A stretch of DNA of 64,000 nt, taken from Porticoccaceae bacterium (GTDB taxonomy: Bacteria; Pseudomonadota; Gammaproteobacteria; Pseudomonadales; Porticoccaceae). A program made the position numbers and the translations under genes. The notes under the pieces were generated by a model. The model had not been told where the DNA came from. It saw only the letters and a list, made by a program, of their open reading frames with translations, and did not search any database. How positions within the stretch are numbered: position 1 is the stretch's first letter; every line of letters begins with the position of its first letter. Below are positions 45,873 to 55,055 of this stretch, in pieces. The stretch is from assembly GCA_026005035.1 (NCBI GenBank), contig BPKH01000002.1, positions 302,501-366,500 of the forward strand. The letters run 5' to 3'.

Positions 45873-47167
45873 ACTTGGAAAGGGATCGCGCTCAGTTCAA
45901 CGAAGACTTGCTGCGCTTTTTGCAAGCCGCGCCGAGTCCTTTTCATTGCGTCGCGGCGATGGCGGAGCGGCTCGAAGGCCAAGGGTTCGCTAGGCTGGAA
46001 GAGGGGGAAGAGTGGCGACTTGCGCCTGGGGCGCGCCATTACGTGGTGCGCAACGGCAGCTCGCTGGTGGCCTTCGTGGTCGGCCGGCGCGCCCCCGCAG
46101 AGGGCGGGCTGCGCCTCGTGGGGGCGCACACCGACAGCCCTTGCCTGGTGGTCAAGCCCAACCCCGAGCTCGTTCGCCACGGCTATCTCCAGCTGGCGGT
46201 GGAGGTCTACGGCGGCGCGCTGCTCAATCCCTGGTTCGATCGCGATCTCTCCTTGGCCGGGCGCGTGGTGTGGCGCGCCGCGAACGGGAGCCTCGCGCAA
46301 CAGCTGGTGGATTTCCGTCGGCCCGTGGCGGTCATCCCGAGCCTTGCCATCCACCTCGACCGATCGGCCAACGAGAACCGCTCGATCAATCCGCAGAACG
46401 ACATCCTTCCCGTGCTCGGCCTCGCCAGGGATGCCCCGTGGGACCTGCGCACCCTGCTGGCGGAGGAGTTCCGCATCCCCGGTCCGATCCTGGACTGGGA
46501 GCTCTATTGCTACGACACCCAACCGCCGGCGGTGGTGGGACTGCGCGGGGAGTTTATCGCCGCCGCCAGGCTCGACAACCAACTGAGTTGCTACGCCGGG
46601 CTCGCGGCGCTCCTCGAGGCGGACGGCGAGCACAGTTGCATTTTGGTGTGCAACGATCACGAAGAGGTGGGCAGCACCTCTTGGTGCGGCGCCCAGGGCC
46701 CCTTCCTGGGCGATGTGCTGCGCCGTCTGCTGCCCGACGAGCAGACCAGGCAACGGGCGCTGGCGCGCTCCCTGCTCGTTTCCACCGACAACGCCCACGG
46801 CCGGCACCCCAATTTCCCGGACCGCCACGACGATGGCCATGCCCCGCGGCTCAACGGCGGGCCGGTGATCAAGGTCAACGCGCGCCAGCGGTACGCCACC
46901 AACGCGCTCACTGCGGCGCTGTTTCGCGACTTCGCGGCGCGCGCAGGCGTGCCCGTGCAACTCTTTGCCTCGCGCAACGACATGCCCTGCGGGAGCACCA
47001 TCGGACCCCTCACCGCGGCGGAGCTGGGGGTGGCCACACTCGACGTGGGTGTGCCCACCTTTGCCATGCACTCGGCGCGCGAACTGGCCGGCACGGCGGA
47101 CGCCCACACCCTCAAGGAGGTGTTGGCGCGCTTTTTCAACAACCCGTCAGCGCCCGTGGTGCAGTGA
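45869..47167 (+). CDS. apeB: M18 family aminopeptidase
   Basis: A 432-residue dinuclear zinc aminopeptidase preferring acidic or neutral N-terminal residues. Metal ligands are visible: His in GAHTDSPCL, Asp in AARLDNQLSCYAG, Glu in HEEVGSTSWCGAQ and a late His in VPTFAMHSARE. Length is normal for bacterial M18. GTG start overlapping the preceding gene by 4 nt. Confidence 0.93.
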   Translation: MNLERDRAQFNEDLLRFLQAAPSPFHCVAAMAERLEGQGFARLEEGEEWRLAPGARHYVVRNGSSLVAFVVGRRAPAEGGLRLVGAHTDSPCLVVKPNPELVRHGYLQLAVEVYGGALLNPWFDRDLSLAGRVVWRAANGSLAQQLVDFRRPVAVIPSLAIHLDRSANENRSINPQNDILPVLGLARDAPWDLRTLLAEEFRIPGPILDWELYCYDTQPPAVVGLRGEFIAAARLDNQLSCYAGLAALLEADGEHSCILVCNDHEEVGSTSWCGAQGPFLGDVLRRLLPDEQTRQRALARSLLVSTDNAHGRHPNFPDRHDDGHAPRLNGGPVIKVNARQRYATNALTAALFRDFAARAGVPVQLFASRNDMPCGSTIGPLTAAELGVATLDVGVPTFAMHSARELAGTADAHTLKEVLARFFNNPSAPVVQ

Positions 47168-47218
47168 CCCGCAGACCTGCTTTCCGGTAACATAGGCGCC
47201 CCTCAGGTGGAGGGTGCC

Positions 47219-48229
47219 ATGGCCGAGGAACGGGTACTGACCGGGATCACCACCACCGGAACGCCCCACCTGGGCAATTACGTGGGCGCGATCCGGCCGG
47301 CGATCGCCAGCAGTCGCGAGGCGAGCGACGCCGAGCACTTTTTTTTTCTGGCGGATCTCCACGCGCTCATCAAATGCCAGGATCCAGAGCGGGTACAGCG
47401 CGCCACCCTCGAGGTGGCGGCCGCCTGGCTTGCCTGTGGGCTGGATCCGCAGAGGGTGTTCTTTTACCGCCAGTCCGACATACCCGAGATTCCCCAGTTG
47501 GCGTGGTTGCTCCACTGCGTCTGTGCCAAGGGTCTGCTCAACCGCGCCCACGCCTACAAGGACGCCGTTCAAAAAAATCGCGACGAGGGGTTGGATCCCG
47601 ACCACGCGGTCACCATGGGCCTCTTTTGTTATCCGGTGCTCATGGCTGCGGACATTCTCCTGTTCAACGCCACCCGGGTGCCGGTGGGGCGGGATCAGCT
47701 CCAGCATCTGGAGATGGCGCGGGACCTCGCCCAACGCTTCAACCACTTGTACGGCCCCCACTTCACCCTTCCCGAGGCGGTGGTGGACGAGTCCGTGGCG
47801 GTGCTCAAGGGGCTCGACGGGCGCAAGATGAGCAAGAGTTACGACAACACCATTCCGCTTTTCGCGCCGCGCGAGCAGCTGCGCAAGTACGTCAACAAAA
47901 TTCGCACCAACCTCCTTGAGCCCGGGCAGCCTAAGGATCCCGACACGTCGACGGTCTTCCAGATCTGGCAGGCGTTCGCGAGCGCCGAGGAGACGGAGCG
48001 GATGCGCCAGGCCTTCCGGGAGGGCATCGCCTGGGGAGAAGCGAAGCGGCAGCTGTTCGAGCTGATCGACAGGGAACTCGCACCCGCGCGCGAGCGGTAT
48101 TTCGATCTGCTGGCCGCCCCCGAGGAGATCGAGCGGATCCTGCGCCGCGGCGCCGAGCGGGCCCGCGAGCGCGCCGCGCCCTTCTATGAGGAACTCAAGC
48201 GTGCGGTGGGCATTCGTCCGCTCGGTTGA
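47219..48229 (+). CDS. trpS: Tryptophanyl-tRNA synthetase
   Basis: A 336-residue class I synthetase. The HIGH-like motif TPHLGNYVGAI is at about 18-28, and the KMSKS loop is GRKMSKSYDN near 200. HAYKDAV and PVGRDQLQHLE, which form the tryptophan and ATP pocket, are conserved. ATG at 47219; a longer frame from 47207 lacks support. It overlaps the DUF547 gene by 44 nt. Confidence 0.97.
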   Translation: MAEERVLTGITTTGTPHLGNYVGAIRPAIASSREASDAEHFFFLADLHALIKCQDPERVQRATLEVAAAWLACGLDPQRVFFYRQSDIPEIPQLAWLLHCVCAKGLLNRAHAYKDAVQKNRDEGLDPDHAVTMGLFCYPVLMAADILLFNATRVPVGRDQLQHLEMARDLAQRFNHLYGPHFTLPEAVVDESVAVLKGLDGRKMSKSYDNTIPLFAPREQLRKYVNKIRTNLLEPGQPKDPDTSTVFQIWQAFASAEETERMRQAFREGIAWGEAKRQLFELIDRELAPARERYFDLLAAPEEIERILRRGAERARERAAPFYEELKRAVGIRPLG

Positions 48230-48989
48230 GGCGCTCGCGGTCTGCCTGCTGCTGGCCGCGGCGGGGGCGGCCGCTGCGGTCGAGCACGGCGACTGGGATG
48301 CGCTGCTCGGTCGCCACGCCCATCTCGACGAAGAGCTCGGCGTGGTGCGCTTTGCCTATGGAGCGCTGACCGGTGACGAGGTGAAGGCGGTGCGCGCCTA
48401 CGCGGCCCGTTTGGCCCGCCTCGATCCCGACACCCTGCCCGCCGGCGAGCGGGAAGCGGCCTGGCTGAACCTCTACAACGCCCTCTCGGTGCTCGCCGTG
48501 TGGGAGGAATATCCAGCGCTCCGCGAGGCGTCCTTTCGCCGGGGGCTCTCTGCGGCGGCCCGCGCCAAACCGCGCATAGAGGTGGCCGGCCGTCGCTACT
48601 CCTTGGACGACCTGCAGCGGAAAATCGGCGCCCTCGGCGACGAGCGGCTGCTGTTCGGTCTCAATTGCACCACCCTGGACTGCCCCAACCTGGCCGAGCG
48701 GGCTTTCACCGGAGGCGCGCTGCGCGAACAGCTCGGGCAGGTGGTGGCCCGCTTCGTGAACGCCGGGGGTGTGCGCCTCGAGGGTAGGCGCCTGCGGGCC
48801 AGCCGGCGCTTTCGGGAACTGGCGCCCGGTTTTGCCGCCGACGAGGGGCGGTTTGCCAAATTCCTCGCCCACTACGCCGTGGATCTAAAGGCGCTGTACA
48901 TCCTGGGGCACCGCGGCCAAGTGGAGTGGTTCGCCGACGGCAGGCTCAACGTCTGGCCTTCCAGCCAACTGGTTCAATCGGCACCCTGA
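48186..48989 (+). CDS. DUF547 secreted protein
   Basis: A 267-residue exported protein: a hydrophobic signal segment ([17 protein letters not shown]) then a DUF547 domain with [38 protein letters not shown] (pattern NCxTxDCP) and [16 protein letters not shown]547 is a transglutaminase-like fold of unknown role. The start at 48186 lies inside trpS; GTG at 48201 would shorten the overlap. Confidence 0.88.
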   Translation: MRNSSVRWAFVRSVEALAVCLLLAAAGAAAAVEHGDWDALLGRHAHLDEELGVVRFAYGALTGDEVKAVRAYAARLARLDPDTLPAGEREAAWLNLYNALSVLAVWEEYPALREASFRRGLSAAARAKPRIEVAGRRYSLDDLQRKIGALGDERLLFGLNCTTLDCPNLAERAFTGGALREQLGQVVARFVNAGGVRLEGRRLRASRRFRELAPGFAADEGRFAKFLAHYAVDLKALYILGHRGQVEWFADGRLNVWPSSQLVQSAP

Positions 48990-48999
48990 GGCGGAGAAC

Positions 49000-49890
49000 A
49001 TGGCCGAACCAGCAGTGCACCCACGCCAACGCCTCGCCTTCAACAAGCTCGCCAAAAAGCTGCGCCGATTGGTGGGCAAGGCCATCGCCGATTACGCGAT
49101 GATCGAGGAGGGCGACCTGGTCATGGCCTGCATCAGCGGCGGCAAAGACTCTCTGGCCATGCTCGACATCCTGCTCAACCTGGAGCGGACGGCTCCCGTC
49201 CGCTTCCGCGTGGTGGCGGTCAACCTCGACCAGAAACAGCCGGGATTCCCCGCCGACGTGCTGCCAGCCCACTTCGAATCCCTGGGGGTGCCCTATTACG
49301 TGCTCGACAAGGACACCTACAGCATCGTGCGCAGCAAGATTCCCGAGGGGCAGACCACCTGCGGGCTCTGTTCGCGGTTGCGGCGGGGCACGCTCTACGC
49401 CTTCGCGGAGCGCATCGGCGCCACCAAGATTGCCCTGGGGCACCATTTGGACGACATCGTCGAAACCCTTTTCCTCAATCTCTTCTACGGGGGGCGGCTC
49501 AAGGCCATGCCGCCCAAACTGTTGTCCGACGACGGCCGCAACGTGATCATCCGGCCCCTCGCCTACTGTCGGGAGCGGGATCTGGCCCGCTACGCCGTTC
49601 ATCGAGCGCTTCCGGTGATCCCGTGCAACCTGTGCGGTTCCCAGGAAAACCTGCAGCGGGCGGCGATCAAGCGGATGTTGGCGGAATGGGAGAGAACCGA
49701 TCCGGGCCGGGTGGTAAACATCTTTCGCGCGCTCAAACACGTCTCTCCCAGCCACTTGGCCGACACCCAATTGTTCGACTTTGCCGCTCTGCGCGCGACC
49801 CGCTCGGGGCCCCGTGCAGCCTACGAGTACGACGAGGCCCGGGTGAGCTCGGCTGGCCCTGGCAGGATCCCTCTCGTGGCGGTCGATTGA
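49000..49890 (+). CDS. ttcA: tRNA 2-thiocytidine(32) synthetase TtcA
   Basis: A 296-residue PP-loop ATPase that thiolates C32 in some tRNAs. The PP-loop [12 protein letters not shown] is near 47-58. Iron-sulfur ligands are in [12 protein letters not shown] and [25 protein letters not shown] is also conserved. It starts 10 nt after the DUF547 stop and converges with the lysozyme-like gene. Confidence 0.96.
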   Translation: MAEPAVHPRQRLAFNKLAKKLRRLVGKAIADYAMIEEGDLVMACISGGKDSLAMLDILLNLERTAPVRFRVVAVNLDQKQPGFPADVLPAHFESLGVPYYVLDKDTYSIVRSKIPEGQTTCGLCSRLRRGTLYAFAERIGATKIALGHHLDDIVETLFLNLFYGGRLKAMPPKLLSDDGRNVIIRPLAYCRERDLARYAVHRALPVIPCNLCGSQENLQRAAIKRMLAEWERTDPGRVVNIFRALKHVSPSHLADTQLFDFAALRATRSGPRAAYEYDEARVSSAGPGRIPLVAVD

Positions 49891-49895
49891 CCCAC

Positions 49896-50384
49896 TCAGG
49901 CGGCGCCCGCCGTGCGGGGACGGGCGAGTTCGCGGTAATTGCGCACGAACTGGGCGGGCGTGCCCGAGGGCCGGCGCCGGAAGTGGCGGTGCCAGTAGAG
50001 CGCCAGTCCTTCCAGGTCCTCGGGTGGGGGGAGCGGCGCGCCCGCCCGCCGGTAGATGCACCAGGCGATGGCGGTGGCGTAGCGGAGGTTGGTCACGAGC
50101 TCGCGGTGGGGGTTTTCCACGAAGGATCGCTGACCGGCGAGACCGCGCACCCGGCTCGCCAGTTCGGGATCGGCGACCAGATAGTGGTCCCAGACGGCGC
50201 GGTGCTCGGCCGGCGAGAGATGGTACAAGCCGTACCGATGCCCTTCGCGCAGGGAAAATCCCAGTCCCGACTCCTGGATGGCCGTGCCCACCAGGAGGTT
50301 CTCGGCGCTCCGGGTCCAGTCGTCCAGATAGCGCAGGGTGTCCCGCACTACGTAGACGCGCAAGTCCTCGCTGGAAAAAATCAC
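49896..50384 (-). CDS. Phage-type lysozyme-like protein (tentative)
   Basis: A 162-residue protein with no signal peptide. The segment NLLVGTAIQESGLGF puts a Glu in a context like the catalytic Glu of goose-type and phage lysozyme folds (GTAxQESxLG). YGLYHLSPAEHRAVWDHYL and LRYATAIAWCIYRR follow. Similar small proteins are found in phages and prophages. Start is GTG at 50384 with a G-rich run upstream. No other phage gene is near, so it may be a domesticated remnant. Enzymatic function is inferred, not shown. Confidence 0.5.
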   Translation of the reverse strand: MIFSSEDLRVYVVRDTLRYLDDWTRSAENLLVGTAIQESGLGFSLREGHRYGLYHLSPAEHRAVWDHYLVADPELASRVRGLAGQRSFVENPHRELVTNLRYATAIAWCIYRRAGAPLPPPEDLEGLALYWHRHFRRRPSGTPAQFVRNYRELARPRTAGAA

Positions 50385-50494
50385 CTGATGCCCCCTTTTC
50401 TTTGACTCAATTATCGTCTGGGTGACAGCAACTTATGTGATGCTGTTCAAAGTTTTCAAAAAAATCGTAGGCAACTCGATGTTGGGGCGAGCCG

Positions 50495-50523
50495 TTGACA
50501 GCCTTTGGGGGGGTCCATAAACT
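50495..50523 (+). promoter_or_regulatory. Strong sigma-70 promoter of etfBA
   Basis: Perfect -35 TTGACA (50495-50500), 17-nt spacer, -10 TAAACT (50518-50523). The message would have a leader of about 100 nt before etfB. The rest of the 241-nt gap is AT-richer than its surroundings but has no gene. Confidence 0.85.
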
Positions 50524-50625
50524 GCAGGCTTCTCTCAGGCACGCCGCGGCGCAAGGGGCACATTCGCGCTTGCCGAGCGCCGCCTCGCCGGGCCGTTCTC
50601 AGGATTACCCGAAGGGGACCGAGCC

Positions 50626-51378
50626 ATGAAAGTACTCGTCGCTGTGAAGCGGGTGGTGGACTACAACGTCAAGGTGCGCCCGAAGCCGGATGGCAGTGGG
50701 GTGGATCTGGCCAATGTGAAGATGGCCATCAATCCCTTCTGCGAGATCGCCGTGGAGGAGGCGGTGCGGCTGAAGGAGCGGGGGGTGGCCGACGAAGTGG
50801 TGGTGGTTTCGGTGGGTCCGACCCAGGCGCAGGAGCAGTTGCGCACGGCGCTGGCGCTGGGGGCGGACCGGGGAATTCTGGTGGAGGCGGAGGCCGATCT
50901 GGAGCCGCTGGCGGTGGCCAAGGTGCTCAAGGCGGTGTGTGAGCGGGAGCAGCCGGGGCTGGTGATTCTCGGCAAGCAGTCGATCGACGGGGACAACAAC
51001 CAGACCGGTCAGCTGTTGGCGGCGCTGTTGGGTTGGGGCCAGGGGACCTTTGCCTCCGAGGTGGTGGTGGAAGGGGACCGGGTGCGGGTGACGCGGGAGG
51101 TGGACGGCGGCCTGCAGACGGTCTCGTTGCGCCTGCCGGCGGTGGTGACCACGGATCTGCGCCTCAACGAGCCGCGCTATGCCTCGCTACCCAACATCAT
51201 GAAGGCCAAGAAGAAGCCCATCGAGGTGACCCGTCCGGCGGAGCTCGGGGTGGACGTGGCGCGGCGCACGGAGCTTCTCGGGGTGGAGCCGCCGCCGGCG
51301 CGCAAAGGGGGGATCAAGGTGGCCGATGTGGCCGAGTTGGTGGACAAGTTGCGCAACGAAGCGAAGGTGATCGGATGA
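50626..51378 (+). CDS. etfB: Electron transfer flavoprotein beta subunit
   Basis: A 250-residue AMP-binding subunit. Family segments [34 protein letters not shown] and [16 protein letters not shown] are present; the recognition loop near [20 protein letters not shown] contacts partner dehydrogenases. With EtfA it carries electrons from acyl-CoA and related dehydrogenases to ETF-ubiquinone oxidoreductase. Overlaps etfA by 4 nt. No dehydrogenase or etf-QO gene is in the window. Confidence 0.97.
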   Translation: MKVLVAVKRVVDYNVKVRPKPDGSGVDLANVKMAINPFCEIAVEEAVRLKERGVADEVVVVSVGPTQAQEQLRTALALGADRGILVEAEADLEPLAVAKVLKAVCEREQPGLVILGKQSIDGDNNQTGQLLAALLGWGQGTFASEVVVEGDRVRVTREVDGGLQTVSLRLPAVVTTDLRLNEPRYASLPNIMKAKKKPIEVTRPAELGVDVARRTELLGVEPPPARKGGIKVADVAELVDKLRNEAKVIG

Positions 51379-52304
51379 GCGTGTTGGTGGTAGCGGAGCA
51401 CGACGGGGGGCGTCTGGCCAAGGCCACGCGCCATGCGGTGACGGCGGCCGGCCGGCTGGGGGGAGAGGTGCACCTCCTGGTGGCCGGGGAGAACGTCGGC
51501 GGGGTGGCGGAGGAGGCCTCCCGGGTGGCGGGGGTGGCGAAGGTGCTGGTGGCCGACCATCCGGCCTACGCCCACGGCTTGGCGGAGAACCTGGCGCCGC
51601 TCGTCGCCGAGCTGGGGTCGGGGTACGACCATCTGGTGGCGGCGGCCACCACCTTTGGCAAGAATCTCCTGCCGCGGGTGGGGGCGCTGTTGGACGTGCA
51701 GCCGATTTCCGACGTGATCGAGGTGTTGGCGCCCGACACCTTCAAGCGGCCGATCTATGCCGGCAACGTGATCGCCACGGTGCGGACGCGGGATCCGCGG
51801 GTGGTGATGACGGTGCGCACCACGGCGTTTGACGCCGCGCCGGATGGGGAGGCGGCGGCGCCGGTGGAAGCGGTGTCCGCGGTGCACGAGGCGGGGCTGT
51901 CGGACTTTGTGGAGGAGCAGCGGGTGAAGAGCGACCGCCCCGAGCTTACCGCGGCGCGGGTTGTGATCTCCGGGGGTCGCGGCATGGGCAGTGCCGAGAA
52001 TTTCGAGATGCTCTACCGGATCGCCGACAAATTGGGCGCCGCGGTGGGGGCCTCGCGGGCGGCGGTGGACGCCGGATTTGCGCCCAACGATCTGCAGGTG
52101 GGCCAGACGGGCAAGATCGTCGCGCCGGAGCTGTACATTGCGGTGGGCATCTCTGGGGCCATCCAGCACTTGGCGGGCATGAAGGACAGCAAGGTGATCG
52201 TGGCCATCAACAAGGACGAGGAGGCCCCCATCTTCCAGGTGGCCGACTACGGCTTGGTGGCCGACCTCTTCAAAGCCCTGCCAGAACTGGAACAGTTGCT
52301 CTGA
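51375..52304 (+). CDS. etfA: Electron transfer flavoprotein alpha subunit
   Basis: A 309-residue FAD-binding subunit. The C-terminal signature [21 protein letters not shown]-like stretch ([12 protein letters not shown] then [20 protein letters not shown]) holds [14 protein letters not shown] is also typical. Codons here are very G-rich, like etfB. Two hairpins follow the stop. Confidence 0.97.
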   Translation: MSVLVVAEHDGGRLAKATRHAVTAAGRLGGEVHLLVAGENVGGVAEEASRVAGVAKVLVADHPAYAHGLAENLAPLVAELGSGYDHLVAAATTFGKNLLPRVGALLDVQPISDVIEVLAPDTFKRPIYAGNVIATVRTRDPRVVMTVRTTAFDAAPDGEAAAPVEAVSAVHEAGLSDFVEEQRVKSDRPELTAARVVISGGRGMGSAENFEMLYRIADKLGAAVGASRAAVDAGFAPNDLQVGQTGKIVAPELYIAVGISGAIQHLAGMKDSKVIVAINKDEEAPIFQVADYGLVADLFKALPELEQLL

Positions 52305-52321
52305 GAAAGCGCTGGCAAAAA

Positions 52322-52396
52322 CGGCCGCCCGGCGTTCGCCAGGCGGCCGAAAAAAGACAGCAAAGAGGGGATCGCCTACGCGATCCCCTCTTCGTT
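52322..52396 (+). terminator. Double hairpin terminator after etfA
   Basis: Hairpin 1 pairs CGGCCGCC (52322-52329) with GGCGGCCG (52342-52349). Hairpin 2 pairs GAGGGGATCG (52365-52374) with CGATCCCCTC (52381-52390), followed by TTCGTT. On the other strand hairpin 2 is followed by TTTGCT, so the pair can serve both etfA and the convergent small gene. Confidence 0.75.
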
Positions 52397-52458
52397 AAGG
52401 TTAAACCGCTCTCGGCAAGCGCGCCCGCGTGAGACGCTGGCGGCTCACACAACTGCGA

Positions 52459-52716
52459 TTAGCGTTTGCAGGCTTTTTTGGCCGCGCGGATAAGATCCCG
52501 GCTGCAGTAGGATTCGTCCGGCAGGCACCACTTTTTGACGTCTTCGAAAAAGACCACTTCCCGCTGGTCCGCCCTGCCCGAGCAATTGACGTACTTTTTT
52601 TCGTAGGCGCGGCCGTCCGGGGTGGTGCCGCTTTCGCCTGGGACGAACGAACGGGGTCCGGCCAGCGCCGCGGCTGAACCGAGAAGCAAAAGGGCCGTGA
52701 GCAGCGGTTTCTTCAT
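52459..52716 (-). CDS. Small secreted four-cysteine protein
   Basis: An 85-residue exported protein. A classic signal peptide (KKPLLTALLLLGSAAALAG) is followed by about 65 mature residues with four cysteines (YVNCSG, KWCLPDESYC, KKACKR), likely two disulfides. I know no family. The ribosome-binding site GGGAGA precedes the ATG at 52716, and an extended -10 promoter lies upstream. Confidence 0.75.
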   Translation of the reverse strand: MKKPLLTALLLLGSAAALAGPRSFVPGESGTTPDGRAYEKKYVNCSGRADQREVVFFEDVKKWCLPDESYCSRDLIRAAKKACKR

Positions 52717-52804
52717 GATCTCTCCCTCGGGTAATGGCAAAACAAAATGGGAAAAAGCCCGGCGGCAGAAGACACCGGGAGGTCGCATTGAGCAGCGACA
52801 CCGG

Positions 52805-52813
52805 ATTATAGCA
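52805..52813 (-). promoter_or_regulatory. Extended -10 promoter of the small cysteine protein
   Basis: On the minus strand the sequence reads TGCTATAAT, a perfect -10 with the upstream TGN extension, which can replace a -35. No good -35 is seen. It lies about 90 nt before the start at 52716. Confidence 0.65.
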
Positions 52814-52959
52814 AAGGTGTGAAGAAAGGAAACGAAAAGGGCGGCGAAGCGGTACGGATGTTTCGTTTCGTAATATCCAGCCTGATCGGGGCGGGCGGTG
52901 GGGTCAACGATCGATGCTCCTTTGCGTTGATAGAAAAAACAAAGAGGAGGATTGTCGTC

Positions 52960-53643
52960 GTGCGCGCCGCAAAGACGTTGGGAGCCACACTCGCGTGGGC
53001 ACTGCTGTTCGCCGCGCCGCTCGCCGCCGGCCGCGACGGAGAGGTGTTCCGAGCCAAAGAACGCCACCCCCCTGGCCGGCATTTGCACCATCCGTCCAAG
53101 CACCGGGTGGTGCATCACGTTCACCGGTTTCGTCCGGGAATGCGGGTCTATCACCTGCCTCCGCGCCACCACCGGATCCACTACCACGGGCGGGACTACT
53201 TCTACTTTGGCGGTCTTTTTTTCGTGCGCCCCAGCGCCTACTACGAAGTGGTGCCACCGCCCATCGGGGTTCGCGTGCCCTGGCTGCCACCGGGGTACGT
53301 CTCCTTCGTCCTCGGGCCTCATCGCTATTTCTACTTCAATTCCACTTTCTTCTTGTGGGATCCGCGCGGTCGCGAATACGTGGTGGTGGAGGCGCCGGAG
53401 GGTGCCGACGAGGCGCTCGCCGCGGCCGCGGAAGGAGAGTGGGGAAGCGGCGAGGTCTACGCCTATCCGGCCCGGGGGCAGTCTCCCGAGGAACGAGATC
53501 GCGATTACTACGACTGCCATCTGTGGGCGGTGGATCAGGCGGACTACGATCCCACCCTGGAACGGCAGAACGTCGCGCGGGCGCGCGACTACCGCCGTGC
53601 CCTGGTGGCCTGCTTGGAAGGAAGGGGGTACAGCGTGCGATGA
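52960..53643 (+). CDS. DUF6515-like exported protein with YPARGQS domain
   Basis: A 227-residue protein. I choose GTG 52960, preceded by AGAGGAGG and followed by a signal peptide (LGATLAWALLFAAPLAAG); a longer frame from 52819 has no leader there. A His-rich segment (residues 25-70) leads into the aromatic DUF6515-like core (YFYFGGLFFVRP, GVRVPWLPPGYVSFVLG). The C-terminal 60 residues contain YPARGQS, a CHLWAV motif, and YRRALVACLEGRGYSV, a domain shared with the next gene. Probably periplasmic or outer-envelope; function unknown. The stop overlaps the next ATG by 4 nt. Confidence 0.8.
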   Translation: MRAAKTLGATLAWALLFAAPLAAGRDGEVFRAKERHPPGRHLHHPSKHRVVHHVHRFRPGMRVYHLPPRHHRIHYHGRDYFYFGGLFFVRPSAYYEVVPPPIGVRVPWLPPGYVSFVLGPHRYFYFNSTFFLWDPRGREYVVVEAPEGADEALAAAAEGEWGSGEVYAYPARGQSPEERDRDYYDCHLWAVDQADYDPTLERQNVARARDYRRALVACLEGRGYSVR

Positions 53644-54143
53644 ACACCAAAGTGGCACTTTTCGTCATCGGCGCGCTGCTTGCGGCACCATTGGCTCGTG
53701 CCGGAGAGCGGATTTTCGTCTACCCGGCGCGTGGACAAAGCGAACAACAGATGGCGGATGACCGCTATCACTGCCATCGTTGGGCGGTGGAGGCGTCCGG
53801 CTTCGATCCCCTGGCGGTGGGATACGATCAACCCCGGTTGGTGCGGGTTCCCGTTCCAGAAAACCCCCATCGCGGTGCCGCCGGACGGGGGCTGGTGGGA
53901 GGCGCCATCGCCGGCGCGGCCCTGGGGGAGATCACCGACGACGAGCCCGCCCGGGGGGCGGCCATCGGGGCAATCGTCGGCGCCCTCCTCGGCGGCCTCG
54001 CGGAGCGCGAGGGCGAGCGGGTGAGCCGGCAGGTTGCGGCCGAGGAGCAGCGGCTGCAGGCCCGCGAGCTCGGCGTGGGCCGGGCCAATTACCGCCGCGC
54101 GCTGGCGGCTTGCCTCGAGGGGAGGGGGTACGTGGTCAATTGA
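53640..54143 (+). CDS. Glycine-zipper protein with split YPARGQS domain
   Basis: A 167-residue protein with a signal peptide (KVALFVIGALLAAPLARAG). Residues about 27-55 hold VYPARGQS and CHRWAVEASGFDP; the last 25 hold YRRALAACLEGRGYVV. Both halves match the end of the preceding protein, but here a Gly-zipper hairpin (GLVGGAIAGAALG and GAAIGAIVGALLGGL) is inserted between them. Such zippers pack in membranes. It is translated by overlap with its neighbour, and converges with the ABM gene (8-nt overlap). Confidence 0.82.
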   Translation: MNTKVALFVIGALLAAPLARAGERIFVYPARGQSEQQMADDRYHCHRWAVEASGFDPLAVGYDQPRLVRVPVPENPHRGAAGRGLVGGAIAGAALGEITDDEPARGAAIGAIVGALLGGLAEREGERVSRQVAAEEQRLQARELGVGRANYRRALAACLEGRGYVVN

Positions 54144-54456
54144 GGCCAGCCCCTTCGGGCAGCACTTCCCACTCCGGATCGGAGAATTCCCCCACTATGC
54201 GGATCCGGCAGCGGGGTGCGAGGGCGCCCAGGGTGCGTTTGACCACCTCGACGTGGTAGGGTTCTCGGCTGCGCCGCTCTTCGGCGCTGCGCCAGCGGGC
54301 GATGGCGAGCAGGCGATTGGGGTCGTTGAGATCGCGGTGCAGGCGGGTCCCTTGAGCGCCGGGGCTGCGTTGGATGATGCGGCTCGCTTCGATCCACCGC
54401 TGGGCGTATTCTTCGGCGCTGACGCCGTCCAACAGCACTTCGAAGATGAAGATCAT
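54136..54456 (-). CDS. Antibiotic biosynthesis monooxygenase-like (ABM) protein
   Basis: A 106-residue ferredoxin-like-fold protein with the ABM pattern: MIFIFEVLLDGVSAEEYAQRW, a GAQGTRLHRDLNDPNRLLAI core and a SAEERR helix. Members oxidise quinol-like or haem substrates or are mere dimeric binders; a specific role cannot be given. It shares an 89-nt divergent gap with the DUF2244 gene, where a TATACT -10 lies on the minus strand (54483-54488). Confidence 0.75.
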   Translation of the reverse strand: MIFIFEVLLDGVSAEEYAQRWIEASRIIQRSPGAQGTRLHRDLNDPNRLLAIARWRSAEERRSREPYHVEVVKRTLGALAPRCRIRIVGEFSDPEWEVLPEGAGLN

Positions 54457-54545
54457 GCGGCCATCCCCTCGCGATCACCGCCAGTATAGCGATTCGGCCG
54501 GAACTGGGCGGAAGCCGTCCGCGACGGGCGGAGGCTAAAGCGTCC

Positions 54546-55055
54546 ATGGTGCACCTTCGCCAAGAAGGGGAGCGGTTCTGTCTCGAAATCGCGCCCAACC
54601 GCTCCCTCGACTGGTCCCTCAACCTTTGGTTTCTGGGGGCGGCTTGCCTGTGGCTGTGGGCGATCGCCTGGGGGTTTGCGCTGCTCGGCGCCTGGCCCGT
54701 CCTTCCTTTTTTCGGGCTCGAGATCGCCTGTCTGGCGGCGGCGCTCTGGGTGACCCAGCGCAAGTTGGCCCGCCGCGAGCGATTGTGGCTGGACGAGCGG
54801 GAGGTGGTGCTGGAATGGCGAGGCCTGGCTGTCCACCGCCGGCTGCACTTCCCTCGGGCCAACCTGCGGGGACAGGTGTTTTGCCTCGGCCACCCGGAAG
54901 ATCCCCTGCGCGTCGAGCTCTACGATCGCGACGGCCGCCACTGCCGCATCGGCGCCTTTCTCAACCGCGAAGAGGGCGAGCGACTGGTGGCGTTGTTGCG
55001 GGAACTGGGGGTCCCCTTACGGGTGGAGCGCGAACAGGTGTTCGAATCGTTCTAG
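54546..55055 (+). CDS. DUF2244 membrane protein
   Basis: A 169-residue protein. Two transmembrane helices (residues about 25-50 and 52-70: LWFLGAACLWLWAIAW, LLGAWPVLPFFGLEIACLAA) are followed by a cytoplasmic domain with ERLWLDEREVVLEWRG and IGAFLNREEGERLVALLRELG. This fits DUF2244, often found near cytochrome oxidase genes, though none are here. Its stop overlaps selO by 4 nt in convergent orientation. Confidence 0.87.
   Translation: MVHLRQEGERFCLEIAPNRSLDWSLNLWFLGAACLWLWAIAWGFALLGAWPVLPFFGLEIACLAAALWVTQRKLARRERLWLDEREVVLEWRGLAVHRRLHFPRANLRGQVFCLGHPEDPLRVELYDRDGRHCRIGAFLNREEGERLVALLRELGVPLRVEREQVFESF

Noticed and set aside
49896-54143. A prophage or genomic island between ttcA and the ABM gene
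   Set aside because: Only one phage-like gene is seen; etfBA are core genes with ordinary composition, and no integrase or att repeat is present.
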